Assembly: GCA_951812525.1 (NCBI GenBank)
Contig: OX638316.1
Span: forward strand, 2,784,506 to 2,848,505
Direction of reading: 5' to 3'
DNA: 64,000 nucleotides
DNA from: an uncultured Poribacteria bacterium
GTDB lineage: Bacteria; Poribacteria; WGA-4E; WGA-3G
The position numbers and the translations under genes were made by a program. The notes under the pieces were generated by a model, which ran no database searches, had not been told where the DNA came from, and saw nothing but the letters and a program-made list of their open reading frames with translations. Shown here one piece after another: positions 45,688 through 54,368 of this stretch (position 1 is the first letter of the stretch; each line of letters starts with the position of its first letter).

Positions 45688-46665
45688 TTGCACATAAGGA
45701 TTCTCATCACGCTTCTTATTGTTTTTTTTCTTACAATACAGACAGCCCCCGCTTCACTAAAAGTGGGTCTTATCTATGATGTGACAGGACGTGGAGATCT
45801 TTCGTTTTGTGATGCCGCTTACGCAGGCGCGAAAAAAGCGAAGGATGCGTGGGGATTCAAACTCACAGAGGTTACGCCCAGTCAAAGTACTGATACCGAA
45901 TTAACACTCCGCAGGCTCGCGAAACTCAAGTATGACCTTATCATCGGTGTCGGTTTTCTTTTTCAAGAGCCGATGAACCGCGTAGCAGTCGATTTTCCTG
46001 ACGTCAAGTTCGCACTTATCGATGCAATCTTAGAGCAACCCAATGTCGCTTCACTCACCTATCGAGCACACGAAGGGACATTCTTAGCAGGTGTCATCGC
46101 AGCCTTAAAAACAGAGACAAAACGGATTGGCTTTGTCGGTGGGATGAAGGTGCCGCTGGTTGAGGCTTTTGAAATCGGATACCATGCCGGTATTCAGGCA
46201 ACCAACCCCGACATTGAATTCGTAGCCGACTATGTAGGTGTTACACCCCAAGCATTCAATGATCCCACGCGAGGCAAAGAACTCGCATTGGCGCAATATA
46301 ACCGAGGGGTAGATATTATCCTTGCTGCAGCTGGTGCCAGTGGTCTCGGCGTGCTTGAAGCCGCAAAATCCGAGCAGAAATCGATTATCTGGGTCGATTC
46401 TAATGGGAACAATCTCGCGCCTGGCTTGGTTCTCACAAGTGTTATCAAAGGCGTAGAAATATCTGTCTATGAAACGATAAAAAGTGTTCAAGAAGGCAAT
46501 TTTTCTGGCGGTCTAAAAGATTATGGGCTTAAGGAGGGTGGCGTTGCGTACATCGTCGATGATGATAATCGCTCTCTGCTTCCAGACGAAATTTTGGAAC
46601 AGGTCGAGGCATTTAAGGCGAAAATTATCGCTGGCGACATCGCCGTACCGCATGAACGGCAGTAG
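45688..46665 (+). CDS. BMP/PnrA-family substrate-binding protein of a nucleoside-type ABC importer
   Basis: A TTG start with AAAGGA eight bases ahead gives a 325-residue protein with a signal peptide (residues 1-21). The fold is BmpA/Med: LKVGLIYDVTGRGDLSFCDAA, GVGFLFQEPMNRVA, YRAHEGTFLAGVIAAL, IGFVGGMKVPLVEAFEIGYHAG (in parts), DIILAAAGASGLGVLEAA and IWVDSNGN. Such proteins bind purine nucleosides. No lipobox cysteine is present, so it may be free in the periplasm. The ATPase gene follows two bases later. Confidence 0.9.
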   Translation: MHIRILITLLIVFFLTIQTAPASLKVGLIYDVTGRGDLSFCDAAYAGAKKAKDAWGFKLTEVTPSQSTDTELTLRRLAKLKYDLIIGVGFLFQEPMNRVAVDFPDVKFALIDAILEQPNVASLTYRAHEGTFLAGVIAALKTETKRIGFVGGMKVPLVEAFEIGYHAGIQATNPDIEFVADYVGVTPQAFNDPTRGKELALAQYNRGVDIILAAAGASGLGVLEAAKSEQKSIIWVDSNGNNLAPGLVLTSVIKGVEISVYETIKSVQEGNFSGGLKDYGLKEGGVAYIVDDDNRSLLPDEILEQVEAFKAKIIAGDIAVPHERQ

Positions 46666-46667
46666 AC

Positions 46668-48221
46668 ATGGAACATCCACCGATTATTCAGATGCGCCGC
46701 ATCAATAAACGGTTTGGAAACGTACAGGCAAACGCCGATGTGGACTTCACACTCCGCCGCAGTGAAATTCATGCTATTGTCGGTGAAAATGGTGCTGGCA
46801 AATCCACACTGATGAAAATCCTCTACGGCTTGTATCATCCTGATGCCGGTGAGATCTTCGTAGATGGACACCCTGTGACCATCGCCTCTCCACGCCACGC
46901 GATGCGACTGGGTTTGGGAATGGTGCAGCAACACTTCACCCTTATCCCTGTTTTCACGGCACTTCAGAACATCGTTCTCGCCAAAGAGCCTCGCAAATTT
47001 GGCACGTTACTTGATTACCAGCAGGCAGAAGAACGGATTACAGCACTCACAGCACAACTCGGTTTTGATGTGCCACTGAATACGCCTGTCGAATCTCTGC
47101 CGATCGGCACACAACAGCATACCGAAATCCTGAAGGTCCTCTACCACGGTGCCGACATCCTAATCATGGATGAACCGACTGCAGTGCTCGCACCCCAAGA
47201 AATTGAGGGACTTTTTAATTGCATGCGCAACCTCAAAAATGAGGGGAAGAGTCTCATCATTATCACACACAAACTCGATGAAGTGATGGCGATAGCCGAT
47301 ACGGTCACGGTGATGCGAAATGGACAGTCCGTCGCAATATCTCCCATCGCCGACACCAATCCGACCACCTTAGCAGAAATGATGCTCGGTGAACCTGTCA
47401 TTCCAACATCTGTAACACGCGAGCATCTCGAAAATACAACACCGATGCTTCGCTTAGAAAAGATTACGCTCTCTGCCGATTCGGATGCCAAGAAGGGGCT
47501 TGCACAATTCGTCAGCAGACACACTCACAAGACCCCTTCCGCCGATTTACATGGATCCAGTAAGCCGCATCTCGACCAAATCGATCTCGAAATTTTTCCC
47601 GGTGAAATCGTCGGTATAGCAGGTGTCGAGGGGAACGGACAGACAGAACTCGTTGAAGTCCTGACAGGTCTACGGGAGATTCATAGCGGAAGCCTTACTT
47701 TAAACGGCGAACGAATCGCTCACATACCCGCGGATAGACACCGACACGGTATTAGTTTAAACGACCGGATTGATGATAACTTCATCATCGGTCATCATAA
47801 GAATAGACGTTACTGCCGACACGGGATGCTGCAGCGAAAATCAATTCAGCGAGCAACGTTGAACGCATTGGATAAATACCAAATTCGTGTCGGAGACATC
47901 GCGCATCCAATCAAAACGCTCTCCGGTGGGAATCAACAGAAAGTTGTTGTTGCGAGAGAGTTAGAAGGACGGCCTGAACTTATTATTGCCGCACATCCGA
48001 CACGAGGATTGGACATTCACGCAGCCAGGTTTGTCCACTCACGACTGATTCACGCACGCAACCGTGCCAAAGCCGTTTTGCTTGTCTCCTCTGAACTTGA
48101 TGAACTGCTCCACCTTAGCGACAGGATTGCAGTGATGTACGATGGCAAAATTGTCGGGATTGTCAAACCTGCCGAAACAAACAAGCAAGAATTAGGCGCA
48201 TTGATGCTCGGTTTGAATTAG
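46668..48221 (+). CDS. Double-ATPase subunit of a nucleoside/sugar-type ABC importer
   Basis: 517 residues with two fused nucleotide-binding domains, as in YufO/NupB and RbsA. The first has Walker A GENGAGKST (about 38-46), signature LPIGTQQHTEI and Walker B LIMDEPTA. The second keeps a degenerate Walker A GVEGNGQTEL and LSGGNQQKVVVARE. A linker insert (KKGLAQFVSRHTHKTP) separates them. The BMP gene is upstream, but the two permease genes that normally follow are missing; the next gene is a small coiled-coil protein. Permeases may be encoded elsewhere or lost. Confidence 0.93.
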   Translation: MEHPPIIQMRRINKRFGNVQANADVDFTLRRSEIHAIVGENGAGKSTLMKILYGLYHPDAGEIFVDGHPVTIASPRHAMRLGLGMVQQHFTLIPVFTALQNIVLAKEPRKFGTLLDYQQAEERITALTAQLGFDVPLNTPVESLPIGTQQHTEILKVLYHGADILIMDEPTAVLAPQEIEGLFNCMRNLKNEGKSLIIITHKLDEVMAIADTVTVMRNGQSVAISPIADTNPTTLAEMMLGEPVIPTSVTREHLENTTPMLRLEKITLSADSDAKKGLAQFVSRHTHKTPSADLHGSSKPHLDQIDLEIFPGEIVGIAGVEGNGQTELVEVLTGLREIHSGSLTLNGERIAHIPADRHRHGISLNDRIDDNFIIGHHKNRRYCRHGMLQRKSIQRATLNALDKYQIRVGDIAHPIKTLSGGNQQKVVVARELEGRPELIIAAHPTRGLDIHAARFVHSRLIHARNRAKAVLLVSSELDELLHLSDRIAVMYDGKIVGIVKPAETNKQELGALMLGLN

Positions 48222-48296
48222 AGAGGAGATTCCTCCTGCGATTTATATTGACAAATTCGCAAGAATAGGGTGTACTATGCAATGGAGGAAAACACG

Positions 48297-48716
48297 ATGA
48301 AACGGACTTTATTTTTTTTTCTCGCATTGTTTGTGATTATATCGCCTGTTTTTGGTGAGTTAACCCCTCAGGATCTTGATAAAATTCGTCTGATTGTCAA
48401 GGAGGAGGTTGCTACATCTGAGAAACAGCTCAAAGAGGAAATTGCTGCATCTGAGAAACAGCTCAAAGGGGAGATTGCTGCGTCCGAAAAGCGTATGAAG
48501 GAATACGTTGACATCAAATTTGATAGTGTTAATGAAAGGCTTGTTTTAGTTGTCGGATTTGTGTCGGCATTGATAATACTTATTGTTGTAACTGTGGGTA
48601 TTCCTCAAATTATCATGGCGTGGCGAGGAAAAAGTGAGCAAGAACAAAATAAACGAATTGAAGAATTAGCACGAGAGATAGAAACGCTCAAACAACAACG
48701 CATTATAAATCCCTGA
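48297..48716 (+). CDS. Small membrane protein with 11-residue coiled-coil repeats
   Basis: The ATG at 48297 lies eight bases behind GGAGG; 139 residues. Signal peptide (MKRTLFFFLALFVIISP, then VFG), then three near-identical 11-residue repeats (SEKQLKEEIAA, SEKQLKGEIAA, SEKRMKEYVDI), a hendecad coiled coil. One transmembrane helix (LVVGFVSALIILIVVTVGI) follows, then a charged C-terminal helix (EQEQNKRIEELAREIETL). Probably an oligomeric inner-membrane protein. A TTGACA (48248-48253) suggests its own promoter. Function unknown. Confidence 0.8.
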   Translation: MKRTLFFFLALFVIISPVFGELTPQDLDKIRLIVKEEVATSEKQLKEEIAASEKQLKGEIAASEKRMKEYVDIKFDSVNERLVLVVGFVSALIILIVVTVGIPQIIMAWRGKSEQEQNKRIEELAREIETLKQQRIINP

Positions 48717-48726
48717 AGGCACTGAA

Positions 48727-49575
48727 ATGATAATTGATTCACATACACACGCCTGGCCCCGATGGCCCTATCAACCGCCAGTCCCAGACGACGAAAGTCG
48801 TGGCAGGGTCGAACAACTCCTCCACGAAATGGATCTGCAAGATGTTGATAAGGCGGTGCTTATCTGTGCTCGCATTGATAGAAACCCGGAAAACAACGAT
48901 TACGTCGCCGCTTGCGTTAAACGCTACCCCGATCGGTTAATCCAATTCGCCGATGTCGATTGTTCGTGGACAGACACCTATCACACAGATGGCGCATCCG
49001 AACGCCTCAGAACAGCCGCAGAGACTTACACCCTTAAAGGCTATACCCATTATCTCAGGGGTGATGACAATGGAGACTGGTTCTTTTCCGAGGAGGGGCA
49101 ACGTTTCTTTCAAACGACAGCAGAACTCGGATTAATCGCCAGTATCGCTATGGGAAGTCAGCATCACGAACCACTCCAAAAACTCGCAGCACAGTTTCCG
49201 ACTGTGCCATTTCTGTGTCATCACATGGGTGGTGCGCGAGCGGGTGAAGAACATCCGTATCCGCAACTCAAGCAGGTACTCGCCTCAGCAGACGTTCCAA
49301 ATATCCACATCAAGATGTCGGGTTTCGCCTATGTCTCACAGGTGCCGTGGGATTATCCGCAATCGGATACACACTGGATTGTCAGGGCACTTTACGAACA
49401 CTTCGGTCCCAATCGTCTCTGTTGGGGTTCCGACTATCCAGTCGTTCGCAACTTTATGACCTATCAACACGCCCTTGAAGCGTTTCGAACCCACTGTCCA
49501 TTCATTCCAGAGGCAGACAAAGCAGAGATTTTAGGCGGAACACTCCACCGACTCCTATCGAACGCTGGGAAATAG
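48727..49575 (+). CDS. Amidohydrolase-family metal-dependent hydrolase
   Basis: 282 residues of an Amidohydro_2 TIM barrel: MIIDSHTHAW (metal HxH), LLHEMDLQDVDKAVLI, GLIASIAMGSQHH, FLCHHMGG with two further histidines, IHIKMSGF, and RLCWGSDYPV with the metal aspartate. These enzymes hydrolyse or decarboxylate small ring compounds; the substrate is unknown. It starts ten bases after the coiled-coil gene, probably same transcript. Confidence 0.87.
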   Translation: MIIDSHTHAWPRWPYQPPVPDDESRGRVEQLLHEMDLQDVDKAVLICARIDRNPENNDYVAACVKRYPDRLIQFADVDCSWTDTYHTDGASERLRTAAETYTLKGYTHYLRGDDNGDWFFSEEGQRFFQTTAELGLIASIAMGSQHHEPLQKLAAQFPTVPFLCHHMGGARAGEEHPYPQLKQVLASADVPNIHIKMSGFAYVSQVPWDYPQSDTHWIVRALYEHFGPNRLCWGSDYPVVRNFMTYQHALEAFRTHCPFIPEADKAEILGGTLHRLLSNAGK

Positions 49576-49620
49576 CTTTTTCAACCCACTCACCACTGAT
49601 AACTCAAAACTCAAAAAAAG

Positions 49621-49650
49621 TTGCTTTTTTAATTCAATTTAAGGTATAAT
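49621..49650 (+). promoter_or_regulatory. Promoter of the 49729 gene
   Basis: TTGCTT (49621-49626), 18 bases, TATAAT (49645-49650). Confidence 0.6.
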
Positions 49651-49728
49651 AACGTTCAAGATCGAATAAGTATAGTGTTACTATTACGCCCAGTAAGGTG
49701 AATCTCAAAATAAAAGGGAGAGATTAAG

Positions 49729-50382
49729 ATGAAAAGCATCTCTGTTTTAACAGCACTCGCACTGACCTTGATCGCAGGTTTCGCCTTTGCGACGGAAACC
49801 CCAACCGTGCAAGGTGAGTACATCGAAGCAAGATCCGCGAGTGTCTATGTCGGGGCATGCCACTTCGGTGCCGAATATGTAGAAGGCGGCAGAGAGGCAA
49901 CCCTCGTTTGGAACATCCAGCATGGAAGTTGGAACAATGTTTCGCTTGATGGCTTAACCGTTGTCGCCGTCGTCAGCGCGAAAAGCAACTTGGATATCGA
50001 TACCGAAACCCGTAAGAGCGTGTTGTACTTAGACCCGAGCACGACAGCAGAACAACGTGCTGCAATCAGCAGCCTGCTGACAACGAAACAAGCAGACGTT
50101 TTGGGTGAAGTCGTCGCGACACAAACTGCTACGATTGAATTCATGAAAGAGGGCACCAAATACGATGTAACAGTCGGTGACGCTCTCACACTATCCGCCA
50201 ATCGCTATCCATGTGCAAACTGCACACAGCCACATCAAATCTGGTATAAACCGCTGACGGCGATTCAGGATGCCATTGTCGGTAAGTCTGAAATCTACCA
50301 GTATAAAGATGCCCATCTTCCAGTGAAGTGGCAGCAAAGCGGATCAGCGAACAACGTTTTCGTTGGCAGTTTTTCGATGTAA
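49729..50382 (+). CDS. Secreted DUF1326-like protein
   Basis: 217 residues; signal peptide to about 21 (AFATE), AGGGAGAG ahead of the ATG. The mature part follows DUF1326: VQGEYIEARSASVYVGACHFGAE (where the usual cysteines of EACxC are replaced by ARSAS), NIQHGSWNNVSLDGLTVV, VLYLDPSTTAEQRAAI. A CANC pair appears near 163-166 and a lone Cys early, so a metal or disulfide site is possible. No TTWG tail. Family function is not known. Confidence 0.7.
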   Translation: MKSISVLTALALTLIAGFAFATETPTVQGEYIEARSASVYVGACHFGAEYVEGGREATLVWNIQHGSWNNVSLDGLTVVAVVSAKSNLDIDTETRKSVLYLDPSTTAEQRAAISSLLTTKQADVLGEVVATQTATIEFMKEGTKYDVTVGDALTLSANRYPCANCTQPHQIWYKPLTAIQDAIVGKSEIYQYKDAHLPVKWQQSGSANNVFVGSFSM

Positions 50383-50390
50383 TACATCGC

Positions 50391-50467
50391 GTCTGTAGTT
50401 GCCCAACGGCAGCTACAGACACCCCATACATAGTTCCTATCTCCTTGTAGAGCGATCTCCTGATCGC
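50391..50467. repeat. Two adjacent hairpins
   Basis: GTCTGTAG-T-TGCC-CAAC-GGCA-G-CTACAGAC (50391-50420) and GTAGAGCGATC-TCCT-GATCGC (50447-50467). Both fit the GTAG-led hairpin family; the first may also terminate the 49729 transcript. Confidence 0.7.
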
Positions 50468-50574
50468 GATGCCAGTTTCGCATTTCGCACCCCTTCCATA
50501 GCACCAAGTAACAGCCGAAAACTAAATAGACCTGCGGTTTTATTTTTTTTGCCCTTTTATGAGTAGGAGAATTC

Positions 50575-51426
50575 ATGAAAACAGATACAACTCTCAAAGA
50601 ACGGAAGTTTAGGCTGACTCCTGAAGAACGATCCTCTTGGGACGAGAACGGGTATTTTGTCCGCCACGGCGTTTTTAGCGAAGAAGAAAACGACCTTTTA
50701 ACACAAGTCGCTGATGACATTGCGCTCGGAAAAATACCCTTCCCTGACCATCGTATCTTTCAAAACGCTTTAGTGAGAGATGGAAAAGTTAAAGCATCGG
50801 GTATCTACGGGATGCACAGTATCCATCAAATGAATCTTTATTCGCCCGAGTTTCTTGCACGTACTCGTGATCGGCGCCTAACCGACCCGGTTGTTGACAT
50901 CTTGGGTCCAGATCTCCTCGGTCTCAACAGCCTCTATATTTGGAAGCCGCCAAAAATTGGTTTAGGGTTCCCGTGGCATCAGGATAGATGGTATACGCGG
51001 CCTCAGTTTAAAACCGAAACGACAGTCGGCACGTGGACGGCGATTGATCCGGCAAATATAGAGAATGGGTGTCTATACGTGATCCCAGGTAGCCACAAAA
51101 CCGGTATTCTTGATCATGTTGAACTGGAAGGTTCACAACAACAGGAGTTTAAACAGGCAGTCGGCGCGCGGGACGAAGATGGGGTTGCTGTTGAAATCCC
51201 GCCGGGGAGTGTTATCTTCTTCGACAACCGGATCCTTCATAAGAGTACGGATAATAACACTGAGCATTTTCGCCGGAGTAACATCGCACATTATATGAGC
51301 GCAAAAGCAGAACGCGTGCCACATAAGAATTATATGCGTCCCGTTATGTGGGTTAGAGGTAAGATATATCCAGCTCTGTCTGAAGGAGTGCATCGGGACG
51401 TTTTACCGATTACAGAATCCAATTAG
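50575..51426 (+). CDS. Phytanoyl-CoA dioxygenase (PhyH) family protein, tandem copy 1
   Basis: 283 residues, preceded by TAGGAGA. A cupin-fold Fe(II)/2-oxoglutarate oxygenase: iron ligands His135 and Asp137 in GLGFPWHQDRWY and distal His222 in ILHKSTDNN, followed by the 2-oxoglutarate arginine in FRRSN. N-terminus reads LTPEERSSWDENGYFVRHGVF. These enzymes hydroxylate small or lipid substrates. First of four head-to-tail paralogues with gaps of 19 and 48 bases and one overlap, so probably one operon. Substrate unknown. Confidence 0.9.
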   Translation: MKTDTTLKERKFRLTPEERSSWDENGYFVRHGVFSEEENDLLTQVADDIALGKIPFPDHRIFQNALVRDGKVKASGIYGMHSIHQMNLYSPEFLARTRDRRLTDPVVDILGPDLLGLNSLYIWKPPKIGLGFPWHQDRWYTRPQFKTETTVGTWTAIDPANIENGCLYVIPGSHKTGILDHVELEGSQQQEFKQAVGARDEDGVAVEIPPGSVIFFDNRILHKSTDNNTEHFRRSNIAHYMSAKAERVPHKNYMRPVMWVRGKIYPALSEGVHRDVLPITESN

Positions 51427-51445
51427 AATAAAGTAAGGTGAATGA

Positions 51446-52297
51446 ATGAATACAAATACAGCATCCAGAGGTCGGGAGTTTGGACTGACTTCTGGCGAGA
51501 GATCCTCTTGGGAGGAGAATGGATACTTTGTCCGTCTCAATGTTTTTACCAAAGAAGAAAACGACTTTTTAGCGCAAATCGCTGATGATATCGCCATCGG
51601 AAAACGACCCTTCCCAGACTATCATATTTTTCAAAACGCATTAGTCAGAGATGGTGAAGTCAAAGAACAAGGTGTCTACGCAATGCACAATATCCAATAT
51701 GTAAGTTGTAATTGCGAGGAATTCCTTGCGCGTACGCGCGACGCTCGTCTAACCGATCCTGTTGTTGACCTGCTCGGTCCAGATCTCCTCGGTCTCAATA
51801 ACCTCTATATTTGGAAACCGCCAAAAATCGGTTTAGGGTTCCCGTGGCATCAAGATAAATGGTATTTCAACCATCAGTTTAAAACCGGAATGACAGTCGC
51901 AACATGGACTGCGATTGATGCAGCGGACAAAGGGAACGGGTGTCTGTATGTTATCCCGGGTAGCCACAAAAATGAAGTTCATGAGCATGTTGAACTTGAA
52001 GGTTCACAGCAAGGAGAATTTAAACAAGCAGAAGGTGTTCGTGATGAGGATGGCGTTGCCGTAGAAGTTCCTGCTGGTGCTGTCGTCTGGTTTAATAGCC
52101 AGATCCTGCATAAAAGTACGAATAACTACAGTGAACGCTTTCGCCGTTGTAACGTCGCACATTATGTCAGTGCAAAAGCAGAATGGACACGTCCTGAGGC
52201 TATAAATAAAAAACGGCCGCCGATGTGGATTCGTGGTGAGACATATCCGGGTATGGCGGATGAAGTTCAATGGGACGTTATACCAATTTTAGAATAG
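51446..52297 (+). CDS. PhyH family protein, tandem copy 2
   Basis: 283 residues, colinear with copy 1. Metal ligands kept: GLGFPWHQDKWYF (about 135-137) and QILHKSTNNYSERFRRCN. It has AVVWFNSQ before the distal histidine, where copies 1 and 3 have VIFFDNR and VVFFNNE. GERSSWEENGYFVRLNVF opens it. The substrate-facing segment near 70-95 (GVYAMHNIQYVSCNCEE) differs from copies 1 and 3, and resembles copy 4, suggesting two substrate classes. Confidence 0.9.
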   Translation: MNTNTASRGREFGLTSGERSSWEENGYFVRLNVFTKEENDFLAQIADDIAIGKRPFPDYHIFQNALVRDGEVKEQGVYAMHNIQYVSCNCEEFLARTRDARLTDPVVDLLGPDLLGLNNLYIWKPPKIGLGFPWHQDKWYFNHQFKTGMTVATWTAIDAADKGNGCLYVIPGSHKNEVHEHVELEGSQQGEFKQAEGVRDEDGVAVEVPAGAVVWFNSQILHKSTNNYSERFRRCNVAHYVSAKAEWTRPEAINKKRPPMWIRGETYPGMADEVQWDVIPILE

Positions 52298-52345
52298 TAT
52301 GTCGTAATGAATCATGCTATGTAGAGGTTATGAAAAGGAACATTC

Positions 52346-53209
52346 ATGGACACAAATACAATATCCGAGGAACGAAAGTTTAGATTGACGCCTGAAGAAC
52401 GATCTTCTTGGGACGAAAATGGCTACTTCATCCGTTACGACGTTTTCACCAAAGAAGAAAACGACTTTTTAGCGCAAATCGCTGATGACATTGCCACCGG
52501 AAAACGACCTTTTCCTGCTAAAAATGTTCACCAAAACGCATTAGTCAGAGACGGAAAAACTGAAGCATCGGGACCCAATGCGATGCACTGTATCCATCAT
52601 ATAAATAATTATTCACCCGAATTTCTTGCCCGCACCCGTGATCGGCGCCTAACCGACCCTGTTGTCGACTTAATCGGTCCGAATATCTTAGGTCTCAACA
52701 ATCTGTATATTTGGAAACCGCCAAAGATTGGCTTAGGGTTCCCGTGGCATCAAGATAGATGGTATTTTAACAATCAGTATATAACCACAAAAACGGTCGG
52801 AACGTGGACTGCCATTGATGCAGCAGATATAGAGAATGGGTGTCTATATGTTATCCCGGGTAGCCATAAAAATGGCGTTCAGCAGCATGATGACCTTGAG
52901 GGATCACAACAGAACGAGTTTAAAATCGTACACAGTGCCAAGGACGAAGACGGGGTCGCTGTTGAGGTGCCACCGGGGACTGTCGTATTTTTCAACAATG
53001 AGCTGCTTCATAAAAGCATGCATAACCACAGTTCTCGCTTTCGCCGGTGTAATGTTGCGCATTATATTTGCGCAAATTCAGGACGTGTTCCTCATAAGAA
53101 TGTAAATACGGTCCGTCCAGTCATGTGGGTTCGGGGTGATACATACTCAGAAAAGATGGAACCTGTTTGTCGGGACGCACTACCTATTCCAGAAGAACAG
53201 GAGAATTAA
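52346..53209 (+). CDS. PhyH family protein, tandem copy 3
   Basis: 287 residues, AAAGGAACATTC ahead of the ATG. Metal ligands kept in GLGFPWHQDRWYF and ELLHKSMHNHSSRFRRCN. The segment near 70-95 reads GPNAMHCIHHINNYSPE, like copy 1. Its TAA stop overlaps the ATG of copy 4 by one base. Confidence 0.9.
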   Translation: MDTNTISEERKFRLTPEERSSWDENGYFIRYDVFTKEENDFLAQIADDIATGKRPFPAKNVHQNALVRDGKTEASGPNAMHCIHHINNYSPEFLARTRDRRLTDPVVDLIGPNILGLNNLYIWKPPKIGLGFPWHQDRWYFNNQYITTKTVGTWTAIDAADIENGCLYVIPGSHKNGVQQHDDLEGSQQNEFKIVHSAKDEDGVAVEVPPGTVVFFNNELLHKSMHNHSSRFRRCNVAHYICANSGRVPHKNVNTVRPVMWVRGDTYSEKMEPVCRDALPIPEEQEN

Positions 53210-54066
53210 TGGGCAAAAACACATCACCACTGGAACGGAAATTTGCTTTAACACCTGATGAACAATCATCGTGGGAGGAAAACGGATATATTGTCCGTTA
53301 TGACGTTTTCACCGAAGAAGAAAACGACATCTTACGGCGGATCGCTGATGATATTGTTGATGGAAAACGGCCTTTCCCGACAGAGAAGATCCAGCAAAAT
53401 GCCTTAGTAATAGACGGAAAAGTTGAAGCATCGGGTATCCATGCAATGCACAAAATTTATCATGTGAGTTGTTATTGCCCTGAATTCCTCGCACGTGTAC
53501 GTGATCGGCGTCTAACCGATCCGATTGTTGACTTAATTGGTCCAAATCTGCTGAGTCAAGGTAATCTCTATATTTGGAAAGCACCAACGATTGGCTTAGG
53601 GTTCCCGTGGCACCAAGATAAATGGTATTTTAACTGGCAGTATAAAACTGATATGACCGTCGGCACGTGGACTGCTATTGATGCAGCTGATGTGGATAAT
53701 GGGTGTCTATACGTTATTCCGGGTAGCCACAAATATGGCGTTCTTGATCATGAGGACCTTGAAGGCTCACAACAGGCAGAGTTTAAGGTCGCACGCGACG
53801 CTAAGGACGAAGATGGTGTCCCGGTTGAAGTGCCAGCCGGAGGTGTAGTTTGGTTCAACAACCAACTCCTCCATAAAAGCACTCATAATCATAGTGATCG
53901 CTTTCGGCGTTGTAATGTTGCACATTATATGAGTGCAAATGCAGAACGTGTACTTAAAAAGCAGGGACAGAATGTCAATCCTGTCATGTGGGTTCGGGGG
54001 GATGCCTACTCAGAAAAGATGGAACCTATATATCGTGACGTTTTACCTATCTCAGAATCCGATTGA
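53209..54066 (+). CDS. PhyH family protein, tandem copy 4
   Basis: The true start is ATG 53209, inside the stop of copy 3 (TAATG) with ACAGGAGAA upstream; the frame is open from 53167 but only as a shadow. 285 residues with HQDKWYF, LLHKSTHNHSDRFRRCN and LTPDEQSSWEENGYIVRYDVF. The segment GIHAMHKIYHVSCYCPE resembles copy 2. The second half is almost identical to copy 3 near the end (RGDAYSEKMEP), so recombination between copies is likely. Confidence 0.91.
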   Translation: MGKNTSPLERKFALTPDEQSSWEENGYIVRYDVFTEEENDILRRIADDIVDGKRPFPTEKIQQNALVIDGKVEASGIHAMHKIYHVSCYCPEFLARVRDRRLTDPIVDLIGPNLLSQGNLYIWKAPTIGLGFPWHQDKWYFNWQYKTDMTVGTWTAIDAADVDNGCLYVIPGSHKYGVLDHEDLEGSQQAEFKVARDAKDEDGVPVEVPAGGVVWFNNQLLHKSTHNHSDRFRRCNVAHYMSANAERVLKKQGQNVNPVMWVRGDAYSEKMEPIYRDVLPISESD

Positions 54067-54368
54067 AAGGCGAAGGAGAAAAATTTAGGCACGCTTGATA
54101 GGAAAGCAGGTTTTCTTTAACAGGTCGCCAGTGTAAATGGTGATCGGTAAAACTTCACATTAGTAAGGTCATTTAGTTTTAAGAAATAAGTTTACTTATG
54201 TGAAGGATTCCTGTTGATAGATGCCTGAATTAATTCAGGTTCCGTGTCCTGTCCCGAACAAGTTCGGGCGTCCGGATATAAATTATTGGAAAACTGAATA
54301 CCCCTACACATCTGTGATATACTATGGATACGATATTACGCTATCTCATATTCAGAGGAGGTTCAAAA
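54067..54368. other. Intergenic region with dispersed repeat and promoter
   Basis: 302 bases. 54167-54220 is copy B of the 52-base repeat (the inverted partner is 28722-28776). CCCGAACAAGTTCGGG is a palindrome at about 54255-54270. TATACT near 54317 is a -10 candidate. No gene seen. Confidence 0.65.
54167..54220 (+). repeat. 52-bp dispersed repeat, copy B
   Basis: GGTCATTTAGTTTTAAGAAA through CTGTTGAT; two mismatches to the reverse complement of 28722-28776. Confidence 0.85.

Noticed and set aside
54324-54368. ATG 54324 as start of the phosphoesterase
   Set aside because: It falls within the -10/+1 region and has no ribosome site, while TTG 54369 has GGAGG at good distance.
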